A stretch of 64,000 nucleotides of DNA from Cognatundibacterium rivi. GTDB lineage: Bacteria; Pseudomonadota; Gammaproteobacteria; Burkholderiales; Burkholderiaceae_D. Position numbers and translations under genes: made by a program. Shown in pieces: positions 9,401-17,926 of this stretch. A model generated the notes under the pieces. It saw only the letters and a list, made by a program, of their open reading frames with translations. It was not told the origin of the DNA and ran no database searches. The stretch covers positions 124,001-188,000 of the forward strand of contig NZ_JAGSPK010000003.1 of the NCBI RefSeq assembly GCF_018139565.1, given 5' to 3'. Within the stretch, counting starts at the first letter, position 1. Each line of letters begins with the position of its first letter.

Positions 9401-10813
9401 CTTCAGATTCGCGACGATCGCCAGATGACGAGGCAATAAATATTCACCCAGCGCCTCCAGATCACTAAGCCGTTTTTGTAAAACATAGATGCCGATCAGG
9501 CCATCGAGCGCGCGCATTTCTTTTTTATCTGCATTAAAAACACGTTTAAAGTTTTCTTCTGCGCCTGCCATATCGTTTTCAGCCTGCAACGCGTCGGCGA
9601 GTTGTAAAAGCCCGGATGGTTCAGTGCCGTTGATCTCAACCGCTTTACGCAATAAAGCAATGCCTTTTACGCTGTCAGCATCTTCAAAAGCGGTGCGTGC
9701 ATCTTCGATCAGCGCCCAGTAATTGGCACCGTCAAATGCCTGCTTCCAATTCGATTTCGCTTTTGCGGATGAAAAATCTAAGGCTTTTTGCAGGAATTTA
9801 CGTGCCTCAATAAATTCTTCCTGTCGCATTTTGACCAGCCCCATGCCACCATAACCAACAGGATCTTTAGGATGAGACTTGATCAGTGACTGGAATTCTT
9901 TCTCTGCAGTCGGCACATCATTGGCATCCAGTGCCTTAAAGCCGAGTGCAGATCCTTTTGCTAACGGGCTTTCGGGTTTTGGCTTACTGACGGGACGGCG
10001 CTCTTCCGGCACCTCATTCCTGACCGGACGATTCACGCTCGCGAGTTTGTCTTGTATGGTTTTATCCTGCGGATGTTTTTCCAGATAATTTCTGAAATAC
10101 TTACTGTTGCTGCTTTGCAGCCCCATCCAGGTCAAAGCCTGACGCCATGCCTCTTCCGCCTGTCTGGATACGTCAGCTTTACTGGTCAGACTTTCCAGTA
10201 AGGCGATTCCTTCTGGTCTGCTGGCATCGCGGTAAGTCAGTACCTGCGCGTAAGCCAACGCATATTTATGATTGGAGGGATTTTCTTTCGCCAGCTTTTC
10301 AAGGCCGCGTTTTGCCTCGGCATAACCAGATTTAGTACCGGCCAGCACCTGATAATATTCAAGTGCCGCATCGCCTTTCAGGCGGGATGCATCACCGATC
10401 ATACGATAACTGTCGGCTGCGGCTTCGGTATCGCCTTGTTGCGCCAGTCGTCTGGCATTTTCAAGCTGAGACTTCCCCCCGGCAGTACCGAGACTGAGCG
10501 CTTTTTCTACCAAACGAATTTGCGCACTGCCTGCTTTGATCTCTCTCAGCTTATCAAGGTGATTTTTCGCTAAATCCGCATTGCCGCTGTGAGCGTCGAA
10601 GATACCCAGTGCAACCAATGCCTCGATATTATTCGCATCGACTTTCAGTACCTTGCGCCAGGCATCGGCTGCATTATCGTCACGACCGCGCTGCTCCCAA
10701 AAATGTGCCTGTTCCACTAATTTCTGGGTCAGAGGAGAGTTTGCAAAAGCAGTGCTGCATTCCACACACATCGCTAAAAGCGCCAACGCCATCGCTTTTC
10801 TTTTGAAAACCAT
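6452..10813 (-). CDS. bcsC: Cellulose synthase outer-membrane subunit BcsC
   Basis: 1453 residues; the ATG at 10813 is preferred over 10819 because AGGGG then has proper spacing. BcsC forms the outer-membrane exit pore for the glucan. The order is: signal peptide (residues about 1-25), a long series of TPR repeats (to about residue 870), a low-complexity Ala/Val/Thr/Pro/Ser-rich stretch (about 880-1080), then a C-terminal beta-barrel of the BCSC_C type. The barrel ends in aromatic-rich strands (GMLYIRYTFEPRRG). The unusually long disordered linker is worth noting. bcsZ, often placed between bcsB and bcsC, is absent. Confidence 0.92.
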   Translation of the reverse strand: MVFKRKAMALALLAMCVECSTAFANSPLTQKLVEQAHFWEQRGRDDNAADAWRKVLKVDANNIEALVALGIFDAHSGNADLAKNHLDKLREIKAGSAQIRLVEKALSLGTAGGKSQLENARRLAQQGDTEAAADSYRMIGDASRLKGDAALEYYQVLAGTKSGYAEAKRGLEKLAKENPSNHKYALAYAQVLTYRDASRPEGIALLESLTSKADVSRQAEEAWRQALTWMGLQSSNSKYFRNYLEKHPQDKTIQDKLASVNRPVRNEVPEERRPVSKPKPESPLAKGSALGFKALDANDVPTAEKEFQSLIKSHPKDPVGYGGMGLVKMRQEEFIEARKFLQKALDFSSAKAKSNWKQAFDGANYWALIEDARTAFEDADSVKGIALLRKAVEINGTEPSGLLQLADALQAENDMAGAEENFKRVFNADKKEMRALDGLIGIYVLQKRLSDLEALGEYLLPRHLAIVANLKSEQMAAQAKQLEAAGDIVGAQRVLEDAVLIKPDDAWLRMSLAKIYLKRDMAPQAQALLDALTNVEKPDAEALYVSALLSQMQQLWWEGLQTLERIPANARKPEMFALQKQLWIRVQLDRIDLLNKRGYVDQVRGILAEIEAAAGTDSEYIGTLAALYIKLGDTERGFAMIRQAVQNTQQPSASLLLQYASTLMQANQEAELDAVMRKVAAMPKLQEDEVKSFKQLQKALSMRYSERAREAKDYAAAYAYIQPYLIETPDDNLLLLTLARIYSSAGDSEPAKELYTKVLETDPDNPEVLQGLVFAAIQIKDFSGAENYLEKLMRMQPENPRFIALAGNVARAQGHNSKALGYFKKALALEQAQRPLSGAGVDGLRLVTPGSVANNLNNFKVNPFAERKEDPVAAVTQVAAPAALVTAAATRTPPVLKEVPQLAPQYAAAAKPASTTSAVVTPVSATPLVANGSAPGATSTSGTTNTIVVPAAVSNSTGVAVAGNVSNKSVNAPALLSVPAVPPVSQSSAVIRSNPLPVAKPVAGNAVSGADVKKASPFSSVTGRKTDSAASTAPVSAEEAALIKEIDALNELNRSEVTAGFSARARSGQSGLSQLKDLETPIEAHITTLGYGQFGLKVIPVVIDAGTLQLNDANVAGQFGRNTILNEQAKFAKVAFSTQARTRGLSDASSIEQVAKGVALNLSYELAGVKLDVGSSPLNFPIQNVVGGLRWSTQSDGLNFSAEVSRRSVTDSYLSYAGAKDSLYGLNWGGVTRNGLRLDTSYDGEDGGVYGALGVYGINGKNVVKNTQVDAGAGIYWRAYRTKDTTVTTGLGLNSSFYKKNLRYFTYGHGGYFSPQSYIALNVPLEISGRYGKLSYQAGASVGVQHFREDATPYYPLISADQTELELFAAANPALNIASSYAGQSHTGLQYKISGALEYLLSPHFTLGGRFSADNSGDFTDASGMLYIRYTFEPRRGQVAFPPIAPKPYYLGN

Positions 10814-10902
10814 TACCATCCCCTATTCAACACTTTAATGAAGCGATCTCTACCTCAATTGGAGATTTTGAAATCTGCTTTAAAACTGGCATTAAATTAT
10901 AA

Positions 10903-10934
10903 ACAGGCAGACCACAATGATGTGGTCTGCCTGT
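10903..10934 (-). terminator. Perfect 14-bp hairpin between bcsB and bcsC
   Basis: Stem ACAGGCAGACCACA / TGTGGTCTGCCTGT with a four-base loop (ATGA). On the minus strand it lies 37 bases after the bcsB stop and is followed by TTTATAATTT. It could be a partial terminator lowering bcsC expression relative to bcsAB, or a 3' stabiliser of the bcsAB message. The remaining ~90 bases to bcsC leave room for a second promoter. Confidence 0.65.
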
Positions 10935-10970
10935 GTAAATTTACTCTTTTATTCAGTTATTTTTGATGCA

Positions 10971-13349
10971 TCAATGTTGATCTTTGGGCTCATTCGCTTT
11001 CAAGCGCTGGGCTGCCTTTTTACGTAAATAGCGGAACAGTAAAGCGGCGGCAATCAATGACGCTAACATCAGGAAAGCAATCAGCAAAACAGGTTTCGTT
11101 GACAGATTCCACTTCAGCCAGGTCCATAAAGGCAGATGACCGGAATAATAGGTATTACCGATCAATGCATTGATGACCTTATCACCTTTAATCAACACCA
11201 GATCGCCCTGGAATTGGCTGCGAAGATCAGCTTTGTTCAAACCATCTGTCACATCCAGTAAGCCGCGGGGGCTGCCCGAAGTCACAACGACAACGCTGTG
11301 ACCGGCAGACAGTGGCGATTCAAACTGCATGACGGTGCCAAATGCACTTCCGGTACTGGCTAACATTTCGCCGGATTTACGCTCCAGCTCATCCAGATCT
11401 TTACCAGCCCAACGCGCTAGAACACGTAAAAATCCGGTCGGCAATTGCAAACGATTCCCTGTTTCATCAATGGTCAGTGGCATATATTTCGACCATTGTT
11501 TCAGAAGCGGCTGGTTACCGTTAGTCGCAATCACGAGCAAATCTTTATTGCTGTGTTTTTCGACATCGCTACCGTAGATCACAGTATTGTTGGTGACCGG
11601 ATAGCCGGTTGATTCTCCCATGCGTCCCATCAGATTGAAAAAGACTTCCAGCTCCTGATTACTGGCACGCTCAGGAAGAATGACTGCCGTTTCAGATAAG
11701 TCTGCCAATTTGGTAAAGGGAAACCCGGCATTCGCAATGTAGGCGAGGTTGGGGTAAGTCGCGTAATGCGGCATGTGTGAAAAATCGATGGTCGAATCTG
11801 GGTCAATCGTGGAGCGCACGTTATCCAGATACACATCTTTACAAGCGCCTTGCTTAGGATAGTCGTAGAAGAAGTGAAATTGCAGCTGATTTTCAGCACC
11901 GATTCGGAATGTCGGTACTTGGATTTCCTCCTGAGCGTAACGCAGGCCCGACTTAAAGAAAAGCATCACAGATTCTTTGATCTTGCCTTTTTCCGGTTCT
12001 GCACCAGACAAAGACAATGCGCGGACAAAACCATCGTTAATACCGATATTTAACGTTGACTTGTCTATCGTTGGTCTGGGCGTGAAGCGATAACGCAGAT
12101 CCATAGGAACGCCCTCGGTCTGCCAGGTGAACAAATCAGGTGCCACCCGCATGTTAATCCGGATCAGATCGGGCGTCAGGCCATTCACCTGCAAACTTTG
12201 CAGCGGAGTCAGTTCGCCGAATTTAACCGGCCGCGAAGTTGGCAGCCATTTAGGGGCATCATAGGCTTTACGCAGCGCTGGCTCTTTAAAGTTACGGATA
12301 ATCGCTGTCTGTCCCGCCAATGCCGTTTGTCCCAGTGTCAACGCTTGCGTCGCAATTTTCAGCTCTGCATTGTCACGCCCTAAAACTAACAACAACTTTG
12401 TTTTCGGGTTTTGCGGATTTGGTACCACCATCAAGGTCGGACCATTAATCACAGGTAATTGCACACCGGCGGGGGCTTCTTTCGTCGTTGCGAATACGAT
12501 CGCATGCGATTTAGGCATGCCGTCAGCGACCGGAAAACGAGCACCGCGATAGGACGCCAACTGACCGAACCAGGAAGCAACAACACCCGCATTGCGCAAC
12601 AGTTCCAATGATGCGCCATTGGGCAACACAAACGGCAACTCCAGCAATTTGGAGTCACGCTTGTCAAAAAATGGCCCAGGCAGCAGCGCCAGATCATTCG
12701 CCAGATCGATTGTGCTGACGGTCAGTTCCAATTGTGTCGTATTACTGATTTTTGCCCACAAGCTGGAATGATAGGGATCTTCACATTCTCTGGTGTAATG
12801 CCCTATCAGTTTGAAACTGAGCTGATTAAAATCCGCAAAAAATCGCGGATCGATATTGTCTTCGCGGACGATACCCTTAGGATTATCTTTAGGCAGAGGT
12901 ACAACGCTGACCAGCTCATTGTTAACCGAAACTTTGATATGCGACAAATCCGGCAACAGCGCTGGCGAATACGCAATGCCATAACGTATTTTTGCAGAGG
13001 TAATCACTTCGTCACTGCGGACGGTGAAAGGAAATGTACGCTCACCTTCAACGCCACGCAATTCGATATTCGAGCCCTGCCCCATCTGCTTGAGGCTGAT
13101 GGTATACACTTTCTGGCCAGGAACCGGTGTTGAGGCACCGACAGCAACGTCGCTTGCCGATGTTTTTTCCGATTCTTCCGTTTGCGTTTCAGCAGATTTT
13201 GCGCGCTTCGATTTCGCAAAAACGTCATCATGCGCAATCACACTCATACCAAATGCAATTGCCAGGGCAAGCGTGGTTTTGACAGTTTTTTTCCAAGGCA
13301 ATGTTGATTTCATGTTTTTCACAATGTTCGCTTCAGTAAGTGTATTCAT
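10971..13349 (-). CDS. bcsB: Cellulose synthase periplasmic subunit BcsB
   Basis: 792 residues, starting 3 bases after the bcsA stop. BcsB is the periplasmic partner of BcsA that guides the nascent glucan; its C-terminal membrane helix is needed for BcsA activity. Visible: a signal sequence after a basic segment (KKTVKTTLALAIAFGMSVIA), a charged Lys/Glu/Ser linker, the large periplasmic carbohydrate-binding and flavodoxin-like domains (for example VPLPKDNPKG, HFFYDYPKQGACKDVY, IDFSHMPHY), and a C-terminal transmembrane helix (VLLIAFLMLASLIAAALLF) with a basic cytoplasmic tail. No fusion to BcsA. Confidence 0.93.
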   Translation of the reverse strand: MNTLTEANIVKNMKSTLPWKKTVKTTLALAIAFGMSVIAHDDVFAKSKRAKSAETQTEESEKTSASDVAVGASTPVPGQKVYTISLKQMGQGSNIELRGVEGERTFPFTVRSDEVITSAKIRYGIAYSPALLPDLSHIKVSVNNELVSVVPLPKDNPKGIVREDNIDPRFFADFNQLSFKLIGHYTRECEDPYHSSLWAKISNTTQLELTVSTIDLANDLALLPGPFFDKRDSKLLELPFVLPNGASLELLRNAGVVASWFGQLASYRGARFPVADGMPKSHAIVFATTKEAPAGVQLPVINGPTLMVVPNPQNPKTKLLLVLGRDNAELKIATQALTLGQTALAGQTAIIRNFKEPALRKAYDAPKWLPTSRPVKFGELTPLQSLQVNGLTPDLIRINMRVAPDLFTWQTEGVPMDLRYRFTPRPTIDKSTLNIGINDGFVRALSLSGAEPEKGKIKESVMLFFKSGLRYAQEEIQVPTFRIGAENQLQFHFFYDYPKQGACKDVYLDNVRSTIDPDSTIDFSHMPHYATYPNLAYIANAGFPFTKLADLSETAVILPERASNQELEVFFNLMGRMGESTGYPVTNNTVIYGSDVEKHSNKDLLVIATNGNQPLLKQWSKYMPLTIDETGNRLQLPTGFLRVLARWAGKDLDELERKSGEMLASTGSAFGTVMQFESPLSAGHSVVVVTSGSPRGLLDVTDGLNKADLRSQFQGDLVLIKGDKVINALIGNTYYSGHLPLWTWLKWNLSTKPVLLIAFLMLASLIAAALLFRYLRKKAAQRLKANEPKDQH

Positions 13350-13352
13350 GTG

Positions 13353-15512
13353 CTAAGCGCTTTTTCCTAAGTATTGCCTCAACCCGGCTCCGAACCGGAT
13401 AAAACCACGCATACTATGAAAGGCAATTTCTTTTAAACCATTCAAAGGATGATCCAGATCGCGCTCCTCAGACCAATTCAACCAGACATCAGCGCGACCA
13501 ATTGTGCAACTGATCAGATCCATCTGTTGCTGTAAACTCAGATCCAAAAATTGCAGACTCAATAAATTCTCTTTTGAGAAAATGACTTTCGATGGAAATA
13601 AACATTCCCCATTCGTGCCATACAGCGAAATCATTGCCTCTTGGCCTTTCTCCATTTTGAAACCTTCAGGTACTTTGAGGGACATGCCACCCATAGAAAA
13701 ATCCTCGGTCTGACAAACAAAGGAGTGTCCATTTGGCAAGCGCAATGTGGCGCTCAATTCTGCACGGACGCGGTGGGAGCGCCGTACCTGTTTGGACTCG
13801 GTTGCCACGGCAAGAGTCGCGCCAAGAATAACCAGGTTATAAATCGTCCATAACATGTTCAGCAAAACCGTATCGAGCTCATAGCTATTCCACCAGATAG
13901 CCCGCCCGATACCAACGATGAAACCTAAAATATTCAAGGCCAGCATCACCAGATAGGGTTTAGAAATCACCCAGTCAAAGTGTTCCTCTTCAACTAAACC
14001 ACCTTTGGCAGTAACGTTGAACTTACCTAATTTAGGATTAATCAACGCCACCATCGTTGGCCGGAAGATATACCAGGCAAGGGTTGCCTCATAGACTTCT
14101 GCCCAGAATGAATGCCGGTGAGCGCCCTGAATACGGGAGTTGGTCAAGTTGGCGTGCAGCAAATGCGGCAACGAATATGCCGCAATAGAAATCGCCGACG
14201 CCTTGATGATATGAACTTCAAAAAACAGATACGAAATGGGCGCCAACAGGAACACCATGCGCGGCAGGCCGTAGAAAAAATGCAGCATCGCATTGCTGTA
14301 GCAAAGTCGCTGCCCAAAAGTCAGCCCCTTACCTAACAAAGGATTATCCACCCTGAAAATCTGTGCCATTCCACGCGCCCAGCGTATGCGCTGCCCCACG
14401 TGCGCGGACAAACTTTCGGTTGCCAGCCCCGCCGCTTGCGGCAGTGCCAGATACGCCGTGTTATACCCGAGCCTTTGCATTTTTAATGCGGTGTGCGCAT
14501 CTTCAGTCACGGTTTCAACGGCGATACCACCAATCTCTTCGAGATAAGTACGCCGCAAAATTGCGCACGAACCGCAAAAAAAAGTCGCGTTCCATAAATC
14601 ATTTCCATCCTGAATCAAGCCGTAAAACAGCTCGCCTTCGTTGGGTACATGTCGGAACGTATGCAGATTTCTTTCAAATGGATCTGGTGATAAAAAATGA
14701 TGGGGCGTCTGTATCATCGCCAGTTTCGGATCAACCAGAAACCATCCCATCGTGTATTGCAAAAACGAACGGGTCGGCATGTGATCGCAGTCAAAAATCG
14801 CGACAAATTCACCGGTAGTGCGCTTCAGCGCAGCGTTAATATTGCCCGCCTTGGCGTGGTTATTATCGGAGCGCGTAAAACACTGGACACCGATAGTCTC
14901 AGCGAACTCAGCAAATTCGGGGCGCCGTCCATCGTCCAGAATAATGATATTCAGTTTGTCTTTAGGCCAGTCTATGCCCATCGCCGCCATGACAGTAGGT
15001 TTGACCACAGCCAAATCTTCGTTATAAGTCGGGATAAACAGATCAACAACCGGCCAGCTTGATGTATCGGTCGGCAAGATGACCGGTTTGCGCCGCAAAG
15101 GCCAGGCAGTTTGCAAATATCCCAGCAGCAGCACCAGCCACGCGTAAACTTCTGCGAGGATCAGTACCAACGCAAAAAACAAATCGACCAGATTTTCAGT
15201 ATCGATTGTGTAGTTAACCCGCCAGTAAATATAACGGCTGGTTGCGCTGACAGAAAACATCACCATGATCAGTGAAATCAGCGTTCCCGTGTATCGGCGT
15301 AAATACATCGCAGTGGAAAATATCACTGCCGAGAAAAAGGTCTGGTATGGTAACTCCATTGGAATACTGATCGAAATCCAGAACAGCACGGCGGCAACAA
15401 TCAGCGCCAACACGCGCGGCAACTTCGAATTCCACCCGGACCAGTTAACCATCAATCGTCCAAATTCATTGAGCCGGCCGTATAAATATCTGGAGTTCAG
15501 TATTGAGCGCAT
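13353..15512 (-). CDS. bcsA: Cellulose synthase catalytic subunit (UDP-forming)
   Basis: BcsA polymerises UDP-glucose into beta-1,4-glucan and moves it across the inner membrane. The ATG at 15512 overlaps the bcsQ stop (TAATG) and gives 719 residues; an in-frame ATG at 15545 is possible. Several membrane helices flank a GT2 domain with DDG (~193), DCDHMP (~241), TED (~336) and QRIRW (~374), the full processive-GT signature. FNVTAKGG is the gating loop. A C-terminal PilZ domain has RRSHR and DFSMGG, the cyclic di-GMP-binding residues. So the enzyme should be activated by cyclic di-GMP. Confidence 0.96.
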   Translation of the reverse strand: MRSILNSRYLYGRLNEFGRLMVNWSGWNSKLPRVLALIVAAVLFWISISIPMELPYQTFFSAVIFSTAMYLRRYTGTLISLIMVMFSVSATSRYIYWRVNYTIDTENLVDLFFALVLILAEVYAWLVLLLGYLQTAWPLRRKPVILPTDTSSWPVVDLFIPTYNEDLAVVKPTVMAAMGIDWPKDKLNIIILDDGRRPEFAEFAETIGVQCFTRSDNNHAKAGNINAALKRTTGEFVAIFDCDHMPTRSFLQYTMGWFLVDPKLAMIQTPHHFLSPDPFERNLHTFRHVPNEGELFYGLIQDGNDLWNATFFCGSCAILRRTYLEEIGGIAVETVTEDAHTALKMQRLGYNTAYLALPQAAGLATESLSAHVGQRIRWARGMAQIFRVDNPLLGKGLTFGQRLCYSNAMLHFFYGLPRMVFLLAPISYLFFEVHIIKASAISIAAYSLPHLLHANLTNSRIQGAHRHSFWAEVYEATLAWYIFRPTMVALINPKLGKFNVTAKGGLVEEEHFDWVISKPYLVMLALNILGFIVGIGRAIWWNSYELDTVLLNMLWTIYNLVILGATLAVATESKQVRRSHRVRAELSATLRLPNGHSFVCQTEDFSMGGMSLKVPEGFKMEKGQEAMISLYGTNGECLFPSKVIFSKENLLSLQFLDLSLQQQMDLISCTIGRADVWLNWSEERDLDHPLNGLKEIAFHSMRGFIRFGAGLRQYLGKSA

Positions 15513-16279
15513 TAATCGATCAGTCCAAAATTTTCCTGCAGCCATGCAGCAAGTTGCTGCACATCATGTGTTGCTGAACTGTGTTGCGCATAGTAAGAAA
15601 CCGGCATCTGGCACGCCAGTGCCTCACTCACGGCTTCATCCTTATGAATCGTGGAAGGCACAAATTTGTCGCCCAAGGTTGTCCGCAGCATGCCATGGAC
15701 ATCACGACATAATTGTCTTGATGCATCCATTTGATTCAAGACGTAACAGTAGCCGAGAAAATCTTTTCTTCCTGCTGTGTAATATTGAATCAGGGACTCA
15801 ATAGAAGGGATAGTCGAATAGGAAGCAGCGTCGGGCTTCAGCACAACCAGCCCGATATGTGCAACGCTGAGCACTTGCTGCAAATAAATGCTTGGACCCG
15901 GCGGTGTGTCAATTAAAACGATGGTCTCTGGCCCCAGAAATAAATTCTGTAAATGAGAAAGCAACCAATCCGGATTTCCCCTGACCGCATCTTCAAATAC
16001 CGCGCGCTGATCTTCCTCCACCGTTCCGTATGGTAAAAAATCAACGCCATAAGTGCTTTGGTACAACACGTGCGACCAGCGATCATCAGCCAGATTGCGG
16101 ATTGCAATGCCAGAAGCATCCTCGTAGGGTATTCCGAAATGCAATCTCAGCGCATTCTGAGGATCGAGATCCAACACAACCACCTTAGCCCCCATGCGCG
16201 CAAGCGATGCCGCGAGGTTAGCCGTGACCGTTGTCTTTCCTACCCCTCCTTTGGGAGAAATGACCGCAACTATCCTCAT
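15512..16279 (-). CDS. bcsQ: Cellulose biosynthesis MinD/ParA-like ATPase BcsQ, copy 1
   Basis: 255 residues. Deviant Walker A with the signature Lys: SPKGGVGKTT; LDLDPQNALRLHFG after strand 2; Walker B region VLIDTPPGPS. The DPQNAL and DTPPGPS pattern is that of BcsQ/YhjQ rather than chromosomal ParA. BcsQ is a membrane-associated regulatory subunit of the synthase, working with BcsR-type proteins. It overlaps the upstream bcsP-like gene by ATGA and the downstream bcsA by one base, so all three should be translated together. A second, equally long paralogue lies at 17927-18694. Confidence 0.92.
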   Translation of the reverse strand: MRIVAVISPKGGVGKTTVTANLAASLARMGAKVVVLDLDPQNALRLHFGIPYEDASGIAIRNLADDRWSHVLYQSTYGVDFLPYGTVEEDQRAVFEDAVRGNPDWLLSHLQNLFLGPETIVLIDTPPGPSIYLQQVLSVAHIGLVVLKPDAASYSTIPSIESLIQYYTAGRKDFLGYCYVLNQMDASRQLCRDVHGMLRTTLGDKFVPSTIHKDEAVSEALACQMPVSYYAQHSSATHDVQQLAAWLQENFGLID

Positions 16280-16911
16280 GATTTGAAGATTTTTTTGAAA
16301 AAGGAATTCACTGAAGTATCGACGGTTTTAGCTGGCTCCGGTTGCTTAGCCAGTCGTTTAAAAATGTCAGAGACAGCTTGGTCTTTATCTGCATGAACAG
16401 GTAAAACTGCTACTTTTTCCTGAGAGGCCGATCCGTACCCTTTCGCACTCATTGTATCCACAGGCAAAGGGCGAAACAAACTGCTGCTTTGTTGCAGTTG
16501 CTCATCCGTATGAGGTAACGTAACTTTTGGCTGACGCTCAGATCTGAATAAGCTTGCAGAACCGTTGATCTGTTCAGGGGCAGCAACGACTGCCCCTGTC
16601 GGTGTCAGGTCTTTTTTTCTGCCGAAAATATCACTCGTTCCTTGATAACTGCTACCGATACTTTCTTTTAACACTGGCTTACGATCAATTCCGGGCATAA
16701 TTTCTGGCCTTATTGATGGCGGGACTTGCGGTGCCGGGAGTGGCTCCATGTCTTCGGACATCGAGTTATCAGGAATTGCGTGTACCCTGACATCGCGCAA
16801 AAGCGGCCAGCGCATTTTAGCCTGCTCGCTTTCGACATCACGATTTATCTCTTGGTATGCTGTCGCTGGTTGCCCAAACTTTTGAAAAAGATTTTTAACG
16901 TCATCATCCAT
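16276..16911 (-). CDS. bcsP: BcsP-like protein: BcsR-type N-terminus with a disordered tail
   Basis: 211 residues from the ATG at 16911; a TTG at 16932 is the alternative. Residues ~3-45 (DDVKNLFQKFG ... MRWPLLRDV) resemble E. coli BcsR, which pairs with BcsQ; the spacing from the Phe helix to RWPLL is the same. The rest is low-complexity, Pro- and Ser-rich, and carries five short motifs with an S-x-[IL]-F-[RGK] pattern at residues ~93, ~118, ~142, ~180 and ~201 (the last is NSFFKKIF). It overlaps bcsQ by four bases, consistent with a BcsR-BcsQ-like pair. The name BcsP is by analogy with betaproteobacterial operons. Confidence 0.75.
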   Translation of the reverse strand: MDDDVKNLFQKFGQPATAYQEINRDVESEQAKMRWPLLRDVRVHAIPDNSMSEDMEPLPAPQVPPSIRPEIMPGIDRKPVLKESIGSSYQGTSDIFGRKKDLTPTGAVVAAPEQINGSASLFRSERQPKVTLPHTDEQLQQSSSLFRPLPVDTMSAKGYGSASQEKVAVLPVHADKDQAVSDIFKRLAKQPEPAKTVDTSVNSFFKKIFKS

Positions 16912-16957
16912 AATCTTTACAGCCCTTTTCAATACTTAATACTTCTTTATCCGACAA

Positions 16958-17449
16958 TCAACGACGTGTGAAATATGTCGGCTCATCGAGCTGTTTCTTT
17001 AATTCAAAAACAAACAACTGACCATCTTCTAAAGCATCACCGCGCTGCCTCAAGCAAAGCGATTTATCCATCCCGAGGTTATCAAACAGCTGCGCATAAA
17101 CACCTTCGAGTAGCGCAGATGACCATACCAGTGCGTCCTCACCAAAAGCCACTTTTAACGGAGAAGCATGGTGTTCAACAACGAGACTCTCCGCTTGCTC
17201 TATCAGTGCCACCCAGCCCCAATCAATTTGCGACCAGTGAGAATTAATACTATCCTCAAGTGCTTGCAAACTACTGCCATTGGGCGCAGGAAAAGCCGCT
17301 GCCATCGTCCGTCCCATCTGATACATAAACGCACGTAAATCAGACACCTCGCCTTTAGAGGCAAACTCAGCAGAAAACGCAGCAAGAAATGTTCTCCATT
17401 GATTCGAGCACTGTTGAGACTCGTAATACTGCAGGTTTTTCTTCAACAT
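16958..17449 (-). CDS. bcsD: Cellulose synthase subunit D
   Basis: 163 residues from the ATG at 17449, which has GGAAG upstream; a GTG at 17491 lacks a ribosome-binding site. It matches the BcsD/AcsD family (about 156 residues): GRTMAAAFPAPNGSSLQALEDSIN, then IDWGWVALIEQAESLVVEHHASP, then WSSALLEGVYAQLF. In Komagataeibacter BcsD forms ring or filament scaffolds that line up synthase complexes for crystalline cellulose. It is the first gene of the compact bcs block, 46 bases before the bcsP-like gene. Disordered Phe motifs in that neighbour are candidate BcsD ligands, by analogy with BcsH. Confidence 0.85.
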   Translation of the reverse strand: MLKKNLQYYESQQCSNQWRTFLAAFSAEFASKGEVSDLRAFMYQMGRTMAAAFPAPNGSSLQALEDSINSHWSQIDWGWVALIEQAESLVVEHHASPLKVAFGEDALVWSSALLEGVYAQLFDNLGMDKSLCLRQRGDALEDGQLFVFELKKQLDEPTYFTRR

Positions 17450-17926
17450 ACTTAAACACTTCCATTCATTATTTTGCTGATCTTTCTGCACCCGGCATCT
17501 GAAACCAAACCAAGTTCATCGGCTGAAACTTTAACACCCACCAGAATTGATCGTCTAGCGATACACAGTAAACAAATGTCAACAATTTATAACTAGGAAT
17601 ATCCAAACATCAATGCAGAGTCATTTTTTCTCAATAAGTTTCAAAGCAAAAACATTTGTTTGCGATAAATCAGAATTCATCAGAAGTAAATAATCATTTC
17701 ATTTACTTACAATTACCCGCCATTTGAACATGGCAGATGACAAAAAACATTGTTACATTAATAATTAATTGATTTTTATTTTCTGATAGCTCGCTTATAT
17801 GGCGTAACTATCCATCTGAGCTGGCAAACGCTAGATGGTTTTCACGGAGAATATCTTCAGGCGCAGAACGGAGGTCATCCAACCATCCACTCAAACAGAG
17901 GAGAAAAGAGGAGGAAATTTATTCAT
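17450..17926. other. AT-rich gap upstream of bcsD
   Basis: No supported gene. This 477-base gap probably carries the main bcs promoter on the minus strand. One candidate -35 (TTGACA) is at 17582-17577, but no good -10 is seen 16-18 bases on, so an activator or alternative sigma factor may be needed. Two adjoining hairpins lie at 17785-17838: GATAG..CGC/GCG..CTATC, then CCATCT.AGC/GCT-AGATGG with loop TGGCAAAC. A short dyad GCCAT/ATGGC is near 17720. Confidence 0.5.

Noticed and set aside
17450-17491. GTG at 17491 as the bcsD start.
   Set aside because: It has no ribosome-binding site; the ATG at 17449 has GGAAG and gives the usual BcsD length.
17819-17838. Possible cyclic di-GMP (GEMM) riboswitch near the cellulose genes, because of GGCAAAC in a loop.
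   Set aside because: The rest of the GEMM consensus (GGGACGCAAAGCC and the tetraloop-receptor pairing) is absent, and the strand of the match is opposite to the bcs operon.
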